Shown: positions 18,263-27,011 of the stretch, one piece after another | Position numbering within the stretch: position 1 is the first letter of the stretch | How the letters are laid out: each line of letters starts with the position of its first letter | Assembly (NCBI GenBank): GCA_021014945.1 | Contig: MU266647.1 | Location: 1-27,011, forward strand | From: Leucogyrophana mollusca | Taxonomy: Eukaryota; Basidiomycota; Agaricomycetes; Boletales | Length of the DNA: 27,011 nucleotides | Direction of reading: 5' to 3' | Translations under genes and position numbers: made by a program | Notes under the pieces: generated by a model | The model's database searches: none | What the model was told of the DNA's origin: nothing | What the model saw: only the letters and a program-made list of their open reading frames with translations

Positions 18263-20565
18263 ATGGACCCTATCCATTTGGATTCTGGTAGCTCAGAGAC
18301 ACTTCCCCGCGGTGTCCCTGTTGCAGTAGCAAAGCTCGAGAGCCACCCGGACACATCTCTTGCCCTGGACCAACCCAAGAAGATAACAATATATCTTCAG
18401 GACGACTGTTTAAAACACCAGTACATTCGCTCACGAGACAACTCCGGGATCGTCGAGCGCCCTGAGCGACTACGTGCGGTAAAAGTAGGCATAGCTGCAG
18501 CCATCGCACGGATCGAGGATGCAGTGGCCGGTGCACCTAAGGCATCCGCAGAACCTGCAGAGGACGACTTGGCTGCTGCCCTTGAGCGCTTGGCCCTCGC
18601 ACCCGATGCCGCCATCACCGAAATCCGCGTCCCCACCATTGCTGTCACCCAAAGTACCGCATCCGTCGATCTTCTGAAGCACGAGGCTGTAAAGTACATC
18701 CACGGGGACGTCGACGGAGATGTTTACCTTGAGAACCTCTCCGCGTGGTGCAGGGATAGTCAAATTAACATATCGAAGAATGGAACTGAGATACCAGATG
18801 GGCTCCCCCCACTCGACTTGTATTGTGAGTGCCTCCTTAGCTAGGCAGATCAAACGGGTTTGACCTGTTTTACGTGTGACGAACAGTATGCCCTGGTTCC
18901 ATCGATGCCATTCAGGGTGCTGTTGGTGCGGTATGCGAAGCCGTGGACGCCGTAATCGCGGGTACAAGACAGCCCGCACTGAAACAAGATACCCACTCAG
19001 AGCGCGCATTTGTTGCTGTGAGGCCTCCCGGTCACCACTGTGGCGAGGACACGCCATCTGGCTTCTGTTTCGTAAACAATGTGGCCATCGGTGCTGCCCA
19101 TGGTAAGGGTGTAACTTGCATCTCGAAGTACGCATCTGATACATTGCATTATCCTCCCCTCAGCTCATTTGAAGCATGGTATACGGCGTATCGTAATCCT
19201 TGATATCGATCTTCACCATGGTAAAGCCGCCCTTTCCTATTGATAAACAAATTAACCATAGAAACACCGTCAGGGAATGGAACGCAGTCTATTATATGGC
19301 AAATCAACGAGGAAACTTACCGACAGACCCTTGAGACAGAGCAAACGCCGGGAGAACCAGTCAAGCAAAGGGGGCCTGAAATCTATTATGGATCGATTCA
19401 TGACATACTCTCATATCCATGCGAGGTCAGTCACTGCCTGACACCTGCTCCTCAACTCTATCAACTGCCTTTTACAGGATGGAAAGCCGGCGTTCGTACA
19501 AGCCGCGTCAACGTCGATACATGGGTCACACGGACAGCATATTGAGAATATACACCTGCAGACCTATGACTCTGATGATCATTTCTGGGACGTGCTGTAC
19601 AAGGACCGGTATTCCAAGTTGTTATCCAAAGCTAAGGACTTCCTCGACGGCACTGGTGGCCCCGGTGACGACGTAATGATTTTTATAAGGTAAGCTCCAG
19701 TTTCGTGTTATCTTATGTGCTAACATACCAATCATATACTCGACGGATAAAGTTGCGGTTTCGATGCATGTGAGCACGAATACCCGTCGATGTCGAGACA
19801 CAATCGCAAAGTACCCACGTCGTTCTACCGCCGGTTCACCCAGGACACCTGTGCACTTGCGGACCGTTATGCGCTCGGGAGGTTAGTCAGCATCCTAGAA
19901 GGCGGGTACAGTGACCGTGCTCTGACGAGCGGTACTATGGCACACCTGTGTGGGTTGGTGGACGTGCATAAGCTAGGCGCCGAGGTTGACGAGACGTGGT
20001 GGGACGTTGAGAACCTCACCAAGGTAGGGCCTCTGCCCTAGCCCTCGTCCCAAGCTCGTACTTGTCACTGACTCTCCACCCCAAGCTTGAAAAAGCAACA
20101 AAGTCACGCAAAGGAGGCCGACAGTCTCTTTCTAGCCCCAACGAACCATGGCTCATGCGTGCCTCTGCACTTTTCACGTCCCTCGATACCAGTTCCGCTC
20201 GGGGTGCTGCTCCTCCCTTTCCCAGGAACTGCTGGGTCCCTCTGACCACGATGACGCTCCGTGAGCGAAAAAAGCCGTCCAGCCAGACAAGCACCGCGAA
20301 CACTACCCCCTCGGTGTCGCCAGAGGTAAAGCGGAAAACCAAGGGTGCTCCGAAAGGTAGCACGCCTCCGTCGCAGCAGCAAGTAGACGTTATACCCGAT
20401 AGTCCATCGGAAAGTGATGCCACGAGCTCGAGCCTGACCGAGAGCTATAGCGAGGACAAGGAGGTAGGAGTTACTGCGAGCGTTAGCCAGGAATCGGACG
20501 GGAAAGCAAAGAAGTTACCGCGCGTCATCTTGCACGTTAGACCTCCGCCGTCTGGTCTTTCCTAG
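18263..20565 (+). CDS. HOS3: HOS3-type histone deacetylase
   Basis: Zinc-dependent lysine deacetylase of the arginase-like HDAC fold, 649 aa, resembling fungal Hos3 more than RPD3/HDA1. Seen: DNSGIVERPERLRAVK near the N-terminus; VRPPGHHCGEDTPSGFCFVNN (232-252, His237 and His238 charge relay); ILDIDLHHGNGTQ (271-283, zinc ligands Asp275 and His277); SCGFDACEHE (400-409, zinc ligand Asp404); and LEGGYS with Tyr452. The last 160 residues are a Ser/Thr/Pro-rich tail ending RVILHVRPPPSGLS. Exons: 18263-18824, 18887-19102, 19164-19220, 19274-19425, 19478-19689, 19753-20023, 20086-20565 (1950 nt). All catalytic residues are intact, so it is probably active; targets may be histones or septin/bud-neck proteins as in yeast, which is inference. 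The last intron skips an in-frame TAG at 20039-20041. The 3' end is convergent with NUDCD1, 190 nt away. Confidence 0.93.
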
Positions 20566-20755
20566 GTTCTGTTTGTCCCTTTCAGTAAATTTCCGCATTA
20601 CGTTTTATATACCCGGGAATCTCCTCGACTTGGACACCATTGTCCCTTCGGGGTGACATAGATAAAATTGGAACGATACAGAGAAGTCTTTTGGCCACTC
20701 CGACAATGGATTTTGGTTAGGCAGGTTGAAACTTTTATATGCGCTCCAGTTCAAC
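20566..20755. other. Short convergent intergenic region
   Basis: 190 nt between the deacetylase stop and the NUDCD1 stop. It must hold both 3' UTR ends and poly(A) sites, so overlapping transcripts are likely. Confidence 0.4.
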
Positions 20756-22755
20756 TCAAACGATATCGTACATCACGACCAGTTCGTTTTCACACAGGCA
20801 CACGAGTGTATGCTTCCCCTGTGGATTTTTGACTGCCCCAACACCCAACAATGACCCAGCAGCCCCATCCCCTACTTTCAGCACACTTTGCTTTGCCCAC
20901 AGCTGATTGGCACGAGTACCGCGATATAGGTACACGTTTCCTCCGCGATCCTGAGCGCCATTCTCAAAAGCGAGAACAGCGTTTGATGAAACGTGGTAAG
21001 TGAATCGTGTGTCACGTTTGGAGGCCAGCACAAAGGCCAGCGCTGAATACGTGGCGGAATGCGTCCAAGTTGCGGGGCTGTCTTTGATGGTTGCCGCCCC
21101 CAGCGAGAATAGAGTCCCGTCGATCCCATTCTTCACCACTAGAGACGTGTCGAAGCCGGAACCCGGAAGATCCACGGAGAGTAAGTTGAAGGGCGAATCA
21201 GGATGACTGGCCCACGCTGGCGTTCCCCCCTCTTCACCTACCCATGTGAAGAAAGCTGCTCTCCCAATGGACGAATCGACTTCTTCGTCCATCTCGCCCT
21301 GTGCAAGCGCGGGTACGCCGCGACCTAAGCCAAGGCCGCTTGCATCTTCACCATCTCGTAGAGCTGCGGTGTATTTCTCCAGGGACTCCCGTATAGCGTA
21401 GAGCTCGGAGGGGTCGAGCGTCTCTGGGACTTCTACATCGTCTCCGGATGCAGACGTGGTGAACACCTGCATCCACCTCGTGTTTTCATTCTGCTTGTCC
21501 AAATGCAGAGTGAGCAAACCAAAAGAATGTCCACCCTCACGGTCCCACGTCCAGAAACTGCTCGAAGGCTGGATGCCGTCCCATAGTTGCTTGAGCGAAT
21601 AGTGGGGTAGGTTGGCGGAATCTGCGGAGGGTGTGCCCTGGACGTGGACTGTCAGCGTTCTCTGCGAAAATGAGACTTTGATGTGAGATTTGGGAGTTGT
21701 CGCTGGGAGGGGGAATGCGACCGTGACCGAGTCTGAAGTTTGCGTCCAGGAATAGGGAGGTGGTTTCAGGGGCAGAGCAGCGCCCACATTCAGGTTCTCG
21801 TCGAGACGCGGAATTGGGGCGACTTCGTCGGGAGATGGCTCGTAGGAGGGGGCAACTGGGGCGCTAACACTGCGATACGTAGAACTACCGATGAGAAGAT
21901 AACAGTTTCTCGAGTCGTCGTAGGTGGCGAAGATAGGGACGTCTTCTCCGCGTCTTCGCCAGATAATATCCAGCCCTCCAACGTCATTTTGTGTCTTCGT
22001 GAATGGCAAGGTGAGCTGCGCAGCCCACACATCGAACTCTGAAAGGGTCTTTCCTGCAACTCTGCGCGAGCTCGTAGCTGATGAGTCCGCTCCCGCGTCG
22101 TGATAGTGTCGTGATGATAAGAGGACAGCTGCATACGATTGAGATGTCTTGGCGGAATTGTGAATGCGGAAGGGGATGGATGTACTCGGTGAGGTGCTAG
22201 AAGGGTCCGTCAATTCGTAGCACCCGAGGAGGTTGGCGAGGCCATTTTCGGGTATGCCGAGAACGTATAAGGCTCCTTGCCCGTCGGCAACGAAAGCGAC
22301 GTTTGGATCCAGAAATGAGGCAGAAGGATACTCATGATGGACGGAATCCACATCGGGACTGTTTATCACTCTCGGAAGCTCATACACGACTCTGAAGGAA
22401 GGTTCTTGCCTGTCCTACTTGGGCCATGCATGAGCGGAGATTCAGCGCATCCCGAGTCGATCTAAAGCTAAAAGGAACTCACCTCTGCAAGATCAAGCAC
22501 AATGACTTTGTGCTCTGCATCGATATAGAGGCCTCGTCTTCCCTCACCAGCAATTACAAGGTGATTGTGCGTAATGCGGCTCTGAACCTCTTGGAAGGAC
22601 AGTGGAGACCTTCCAGAAGCAGTCGATTGAGTTGGTTTGTGTTCGAGGTTGAAGCGTACCACTGCATCCTCTTGCGCGATCAAATCCAGCTTGTAGCCCT
22701 CAAACTTGGGGTTCAGCAAAGAACGGTCTGGCTTGAAAGTCGACATCCCAGCCAT
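20756..22755 (-). CDS. NUDCD1-like protein with CS (NudC/p23) domain
   Basis: 643 aa in two exons, 22755-22483 and 22414-20756, joined by a 68-nt intron (GTGAGT...AAGTAG) that links VLDLAE to DRQEPSFRVVYELPRV. Residues about 311-400 form a CS domain: PYSWTQTSDSVTVAFPLP, then HIKVSFSQRTLTVHVQG, ending in FWTWDREGG, which corresponds to the W-T-W/I core of p23 and NudC proteins. The N-terminal half has beta-propeller-like repeats (FVADGQGALYVLGI) and the C-terminal part another beta-rich region, matching the NUDCD1 (CML66) layout; human NUDCD1 is 583 aa. CS proteins act as Hsp90 co-chaperones, and NUDCD1 assists folding of selected beta-propeller or DEAH-helicase clients, so a chaperone role is likely. 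A second Met three codons in (22746) is an alternative start. The start is divergent from the CFA-synthase gene, 358 nt away. Confidence 0.85.
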
Positions 22756-23047
22756 ATAACGTTGCTCAGATTAGAGACAAGGACTCAGAATAGAGAGAGA
22801 ATGCCGGCATAGAAAGCTAAGCGCTGGCGGAGCCTGTGGGCAGAGCTAATTTAGCAACCATACATCCTCCCAATATCACAATCGCGTCCTTACGAACCTT
22901 CAACTTCCACGCTGCAAGAAATCGTACTCAAGAGCGGCAGATCCAGAATTCGCAAATGCTCGATACGCGGTTGAGATTGAGGATATTGTGGCTCATAATA
23001 ATATTACCTGGCATGTCACTTATATTTCGCAAGTCACCCGGCCAAAG

Positions 23048-23054
23048 TATAAAG
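23048..23054 (+). promoter_or_regulatory. Candidate TATA box of the CFA-synthase gene
   Basis: TATAAAG lies 60-66 nt upstream of the chosen ATG (23114), a plausible place for a core promoter with a short 5' UTR. It also argues against the earlier in-frame Met at 22988. Position only; no transcript evidence. Confidence 0.4.
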
Positions 23055-23113
23055 TGGGTCAGAAAGCCTTGGCCCCATCCCCATCCCCGCTCCCTTCCAG
23101 TCGTCCCGCGGCA

Positions 23114-25158
23114 ATGTCTAAACAGCTCCTGGACACTCCATCCAAGCATTCGTCTTCGCTAGTTGCTCTAGCCGACAGCGCGTGGAACAATATCCGCGAC
23201 AGAGCGTTCGGTGCAGCATGGTCCCCGCTGACTAGGTTGGCAGAAAAGGCTGCATTGACGTCCGTATAATTATTTTCATCTTTGCCCGCGGAACTAAATT
23301 ATGCTGTTTTTGACCAGCCTGATGCAGAGGATAGATGTTGGTCACCTCCGGGTACTGACCTACTCGAATATATACGAGTTCCCATTGCCAGGTTCTGAGG
23401 TTTCAAACGCAAGAGATGATCTTCGCGCAGAATTACGCGTAGTAAACGACGTGTTCTGGGTGAGGTTATGCGCTATGGGTGACCTCGGCTTTTCCGAGGC
23501 GTATATGTACGGCGACGTGGAATGCGACGACCTCGTCGCACTATTTGAGGTTCGTACGCATATTATCACATGGCATATATCCCGACCGACCGCCAAATAC
23601 TGAACAGATATTCCTTCTCAACCGCAAAAACTTGTCAAATATGGATTCTATGACTTCCTATCTGTTTACTCTACCCCAAAAGCTCACTTCGTACCGATTC
23701 CTCAACAACATTGGCAACTCGCAGTCAAACATTTCGGCGCATTACGATATCTCAAATGAAATGTTTGCAGGTATGATCATTGCGTGATCCCTCTCCGTCG
23801 CTGAAGCCATCTCCACAAGGGTTTCTCTCCGAAGACATGACATATTCATGCGCCATCTTTGATACCCTTGACGGTGACCTCAGGGGCTTGCACGGGAACC
23901 AACACGCCTGGAGCGGTGGTCAGCGTCTTTTGCGCCTTCGTTCACCTTCATCGCGAAGCCTGGACTCAGCCATTCACTGGTACCCCCCTCCCCCACCCAC
24001 CCAGACACCTAAAGACGAGCTCCATGATGCCCAAATGCGTAAATTGCGACACATCGTCGCTAAAGCGCGCCTGTCCTCCAATCAACGCGTCCTTGAAATT
24101 GGATCCGGATGGGGCTCCATGGCGATCCTCATTGCGCAGAGCTTTGCGGGAACAACCGTCGACACCCTCACGCTCTCCGTGCGTCAACAATCCATGGCCC
24201 AGTCCCGTATAAAGGCGGCCGGGCTTGAAGAGAGAATTACTGTGCACTTGATGGACTATCGTGCGATGCCTGATGTTTGGAAAGGGCGTTTCGACCGAGT
24301 CATTAGCATTGAGATGATCGAAGCTGTTGGGGCCGAGTTCCTAGAGGAATATTGGGGTGTAGTTGATTGGGCTTTGAAGCCGGACGTTGGTGTGGGTGTG
24401 GTGCAAGTTATCACCATTCCAGAGCCACGTAAGTGTCACCTGTCGATCTACGGACTTGAAACTCATACGATATAATAGGTTACGATCGGTACCGTCAAGA
24501 AATAGACTTTATCAGGAAATGGGTAAGCCCCGTCTATCATGTGTGATCGCTGGTTCTCATCGTACCCCTCTAGAGTACGCACATGTACGCGTCGTTCGGT
24601 CCCTCGTACTGACACTTCATCACCCAGTATTCCCGGGTGGCTTTTTGCCCACTGTCACGCACCTCTTGCAAGCGATGGAAAAGGGGTCATCTGGCCGGCT
24701 CATTGTGGATTCTATATCGAATATCGGCCCTCATTACGCACGCACTCTCCGTGAATGGCGTCGACGTTTCCTAGACCGTTTCGACAGCGTTATAATACCC
24801 GCCCTCAGGGCCGAATATCCATCTGTCATGTCTGGCCCGAGGGGAATGCACGAAATCGAGGTCTTCAAGCGGAAGTGGCTTTGTAAGTAGACCAGGTTTC
24901 GTGTCCCTGTGTAATATGCTGATCGGCACCGCGCACGAATAGATTACTAGTGAGTATTGTGTCGACTTCGACGTCATGCGCCCCTGATGAGGTGAATTAG
25001 CTGCTACTGCGAGGTGGGATTCACGACCAGGACGTTGGGAGGTAAGGCTTGTTTCGTTGTGTTGAGGCTGCGCTCTGAATGTTGACTTGGTAACAGACCA
25101 TATCATCACCTTCACGCGGGAGGGTTGTGTACAGTACGGGTGCGATGTGTATGAGTAG
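23114..25158 (+). CDS. Cyclopropane-fatty-acyl-phospholipid synthase-type methyltransferase
   Basis: S-adenosylmethionine-dependent enzyme of the CFA synthase family, 519 aa, which in bacteria adds a methylene bridge to unsaturated acyl chains of membrane lipids; the fungal product is not certain. Motifs: IDVGHLRVLTYSNIYEFP, NISAHYDISNEMFAGFLSEDMTYSCAIF, SAM motif VLEIGSGWGSMAI (271-283), VHLMDYR, FDRVISIEMIEAVG, VGVVQVITIPEPRYDRYRQE, DFIRKWIFPGGFLPT, ISNIGPHYARTLREWRRRF, and the ending YYYCYCEVGFTTRTLGDHI, TFTREG. Exons: 23114-23259, 23318-23549, 23608-23770, 23820-24428, 24479-24522, 24574 (one base), 24628-24882, 24943-24949 (7 nt), 25001-25041, 25097-25158 (1560 nt). Residues about 201-243 are a Pro/Arg-rich insertion before DELHDAQMRKLRHIV that has no obvious counterpart; it may contain a missed intron. 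The first donor (GTCCGT at 23260) was chosen by protein continuity. Confidence 0.9.
24574..24574 (+). other. Candidate single-nucleotide microexon (A) in the CFA-synthase gene
   Basis: The exon ending ...ATC AGG AAA TGG (24522) is followed by GTAAGC, and the next good exon starts TA TTC CCG GGT GGC at 24628. The phases do not match: one extra base is needed. Within the 105-nt gap lies TCTAG|A|GTACGC, which splits it into introns of 51 nt (24523-24573) and 53 nt (24575-24627, with CTGAC before CACCCAG). The inserted A makes ATA, giving KWIFPGGF, the family consensus residue. No single GT-AG intron gives that protein. Confidence 0.72.
24943..24949 (+). other. 7-nt microexon of the CFA-synthase gene
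   Basis: ATTACTA lies between CGAATAG and GTGAGT. With the flanking bases it encodes Tyr-Tyr-Tyr, so the protein reads KWLYYYCYCEVGFTTRTLGDH, as in the family. Flanking introns are 60 nt (24883-24942) and 51 nt (24950-25000). Without it the frame downstream is lost. Confidence 0.85.
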
Positions 25159-27011
25159 GATATTCTATAAGGTGTGTTGTTGGGGAGCCTGATTCCGATC
25201 GAAATGACAGAAGGCCAGTAATCAGTTCATGTACATCATATGGGCATACCTCATTGCAGATGTGACGCGGAAATTCCAGGGAACGCAATCTAGCACATCG
25301 GACTTCAAGTAATCATGATCACTCGTCGTAGGACGTGCTCTGCGCTCAGTAAACCGAGATTCTGTGGAAATCATCATGATCGTGGAGCGCACCCCACTGT
25401 GGCCTCCACCTTCAATTTGGTCATTAGTTATAGTTGAGAAGGAATGACTACCTTCATTCGAAACCCTGGTCCGCCTACAGTGGAACACTAGCAGGTCCAC
25501 GCGCGTCTCCCGAATGCCTCTCGCCAGCCAACAGTGGTCAGTATGCCGTGAACCGATTTGTACATTGTGAACCGACGGAATGCGCAGAATATCGTTAAGA
25601 TAGGCCGCCGCCCGGTGACTACAGTCTATTTCAAACACTGCAGGTGCCTTCAGCGCACATGGCGAGCATGCTGGACTGAAGCACCGTGTAGATCCCTAGC
25701 TCACCACCCATGTGCAAACGGCGTAACTCTAGTGACTGAAGATTGTTGAAACGTAAGAATGGTTCTGAGGTGCTCTCCATCCAGAGAACCTCGCGAGACG
25801 GATGAGTGAACGGTTTCGTGGCTAACCTGGGTGCCTCCCCGTGTGGAAAGAGGAAAAACGAGGAAGATATGACGAAACTTCGATCACGTCTGCGGCATCC
25901 AGACCTTGGTCCAGACGAAGATGCTGCGGTTGAGGACTACCGGCTGACTATGCGAGTTCGCGCACAAGCAAACCGTGCCGTCGGATTTCCGGTGGTAGGC
26001 ATCACTCAGTTCCTCTCGAGTAGCGTGAGTGTCATGAACGTCCGTTTTCGGTATCTGTAAGTTAGTGGGCTCTGGAGTTCTCGGCGCGACACTGCGTTCT
26101 GAGGGCAACATGTAGCGACAGAATGTTCAAAAAGCAAGCACCTTTAAATGAGATCCTCAGACGACTGCAAACCGGACTGTGACCCCACAAACCTGACCCC
26201 AGCCCCGCAGATTGAGCGATGCTCTCGAACCGCCGTCAAAGTGATCATGAGGCATTCACCTTCAAACACTACTTCTGCCACTTAATTTTGCGAGGTGAGG
26301 GAGGGCAGCATTGTTGTCATATCCAAGATTTCTTGTGCGAGAGTGACTGACCGACTCAAAGAGGAAATCACGCTCCCTACCAAATCGTCTACAGCAACTC
26401 CCAGCGCCTGCCATTCACGCTGTGACAGTGTGCGACAAAGTTTTGCAAACTTGCTGCTGCAGCTTTACCACAGAGCTCAACACTCTAAAAAATATAAATA
26501 GTACATACTTATGCAGCCAGAATCTTGGTGCACTTGCACATTCAATGCCAGGGTTAAGATAATCTCATGGGTGTTTAATTCAAGATCTCACTGAATTTTT
26601 GATCCAATGGTAGTATTTGCTAAGTATTAATGCAAATTAATAACGGCATCATTTTCGTTTGTTAAGCCCCATGCATGATCTAGGGACCATGAAGTAGCGA
26701 CACAACAAAGAGAGATGAACCCATAAAAAAAAATCCCCCGACGACACAAGCCGATAGTGCAATGGCAAGGTCATCGCGTCCTCCAAGTTGCAAGCAGAGC
26801 TCGAAGGAACAAGGGCGGCAAAAATTTAATAACCAAAGAATAGAGGCAGTGCCTCCATTATAGTGGTTAAACTATAAAATAGAGGATAGCTTCAACGATG
26901 AAGAAAAGAGGTGGCGCGAGATTTCACCAACAGAGCCCTGGCAGTGGACGCCGAGATCGAGAGTTCAGCGCCTGGTCTGGGGGCCAAATTCCCAAAAAGG
27001 AAACATGCCTG
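25159..27011. other. Right-end stretch without a supported gene
   Basis: Open frames at 25222-25638 (-) and 25806-26060 (+) have no motif I recognise. The latter contains a charged piece, EDMTKLRSRLRHPDLGPDED, that may be a small exon or relic. From about 26460 the DNA is AT-rich, with an A-run at 26725-26733 and no clear tRNA or repeat structure. I see no terminal inverted repeats or reverse-transcriptase-like sequence. Confidence 0.35.

Noticed and set aside
19981..20041. Early end of the deacetylase at the TAG at 20039
   Set aside because: A GTAGGG...CCAAG intron (20024-20085) continues the frame for 160 more codons with a composition typical of Hos3-like tails; an end at 20041 would leave WWDVENLTKVGPLP, which is also possible but less likely.
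24523..24627. A single 105-nt intron in the CFA-synthase gene
   Set aside because: With donor 24523 and acceptor 24627 the coding frame shifts by one base and the conserved FPGGFLPT segment is lost. Moving the donor to the only phase-1 GT nearby (24493-24494) deletes the conserved RQEIDFIRKW segment. Other acceptors insert unrelated residues.
26740..26830. Possible tRNA-like stretch
   Set aside because: No B-box (GGTTCGA) and no cloverleaf arms that pair.

Overview
This window is nuclear DNA from a filamentous fungus, most likely an Agaricomycete (mushroom-forming basidiomycete). Genes are broken by many introns of about 43-128 nt, mostly 46-64, with GT-AG ends and CTAAC/CTGAC-like branch points. 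The gene set (MSH5, BUD22, a PTC-type PP2C, a HOS3-type deacetylase, NUDCD1, a fungal cyclopropane-fatty-acid synthase) is ordinary eukaryotic housekeeping plus meiosis. There is no prokaryotic, viral or clear transposon signature. All exon structures were built by hand, by joining frames at splice signals so that conserved family motifs become continuous; every joined coding sequence is an exact multiple of three.

Layout. 1-2.0 kb: gene-poor, with the C-terminal relic of an alpha/beta hydrolase (450-780). 2.04-2.53 kb (+): small secreted protein. 2.93-3.95 kb (-): short-chain dehydrogenase in 4 exons, one of 8 nt. 4.91-6.08 kb (-): unrecognised Ser/Pro/Arg-rich ORF. 6.24-10.64 kb (-): complete meiotic MutS homologue MSH5 in 27 exons, 954 aa. 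It is divergent from BUD22 (10.85-12.54 kb, +, 6 exons, 467 aa) across a 212-bp shared promoter. 12.88-13.57 kb (-): protein with a C-terminal MYND/HIT-like zinc finger. 13.6-15.57 kb: no supported gene. 15.57-17.80 kb (+): PP2C phosphatase, 10 exons, 548 aa. 18.26-20.57 kb (+): HOS3-type histone deacetylase, 7 exons, 649 aa, convergent with NUDCD1 (20.76-22.76 kb, -, 2 exons, 643 aa). 23.11-25.16 kb (+): CFA-synthase-type methyltransferase, 10 exons, 519 aa. 25.16-27.01 kb: no supported gene, AT-rich at the end.

The standout signal is splicing architecture rather than gene content. Three of the seven recognised multi-exon genes need microexons to restore conserved protein motifs. The SDR has one of 8 nt that carries the catalytic lysine codon. 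MSH5 has 11-, 18-, 27- and 8-nt exons, three of them consecutive and the 18-nt one starting on the Walker A serine. The CFA synthase has one of 7 nt and, remarkably, one of a single nucleotide (24574). Four of the 59 introns placed in these seven genes begin with GC instead of GT (two in MSH5, two in BUD22). Several microexons are not multiples of three, so skipping them would frameshift the message. This is inferred from sequence and family knowledge only; RNA reads would settle it.

The genes do not form an obvious pathway cluster. MSH5 (meiotic crossovers) and BUD22 (ribosome biogenesis) share a promoter region, and the rest look like independent neighbours.
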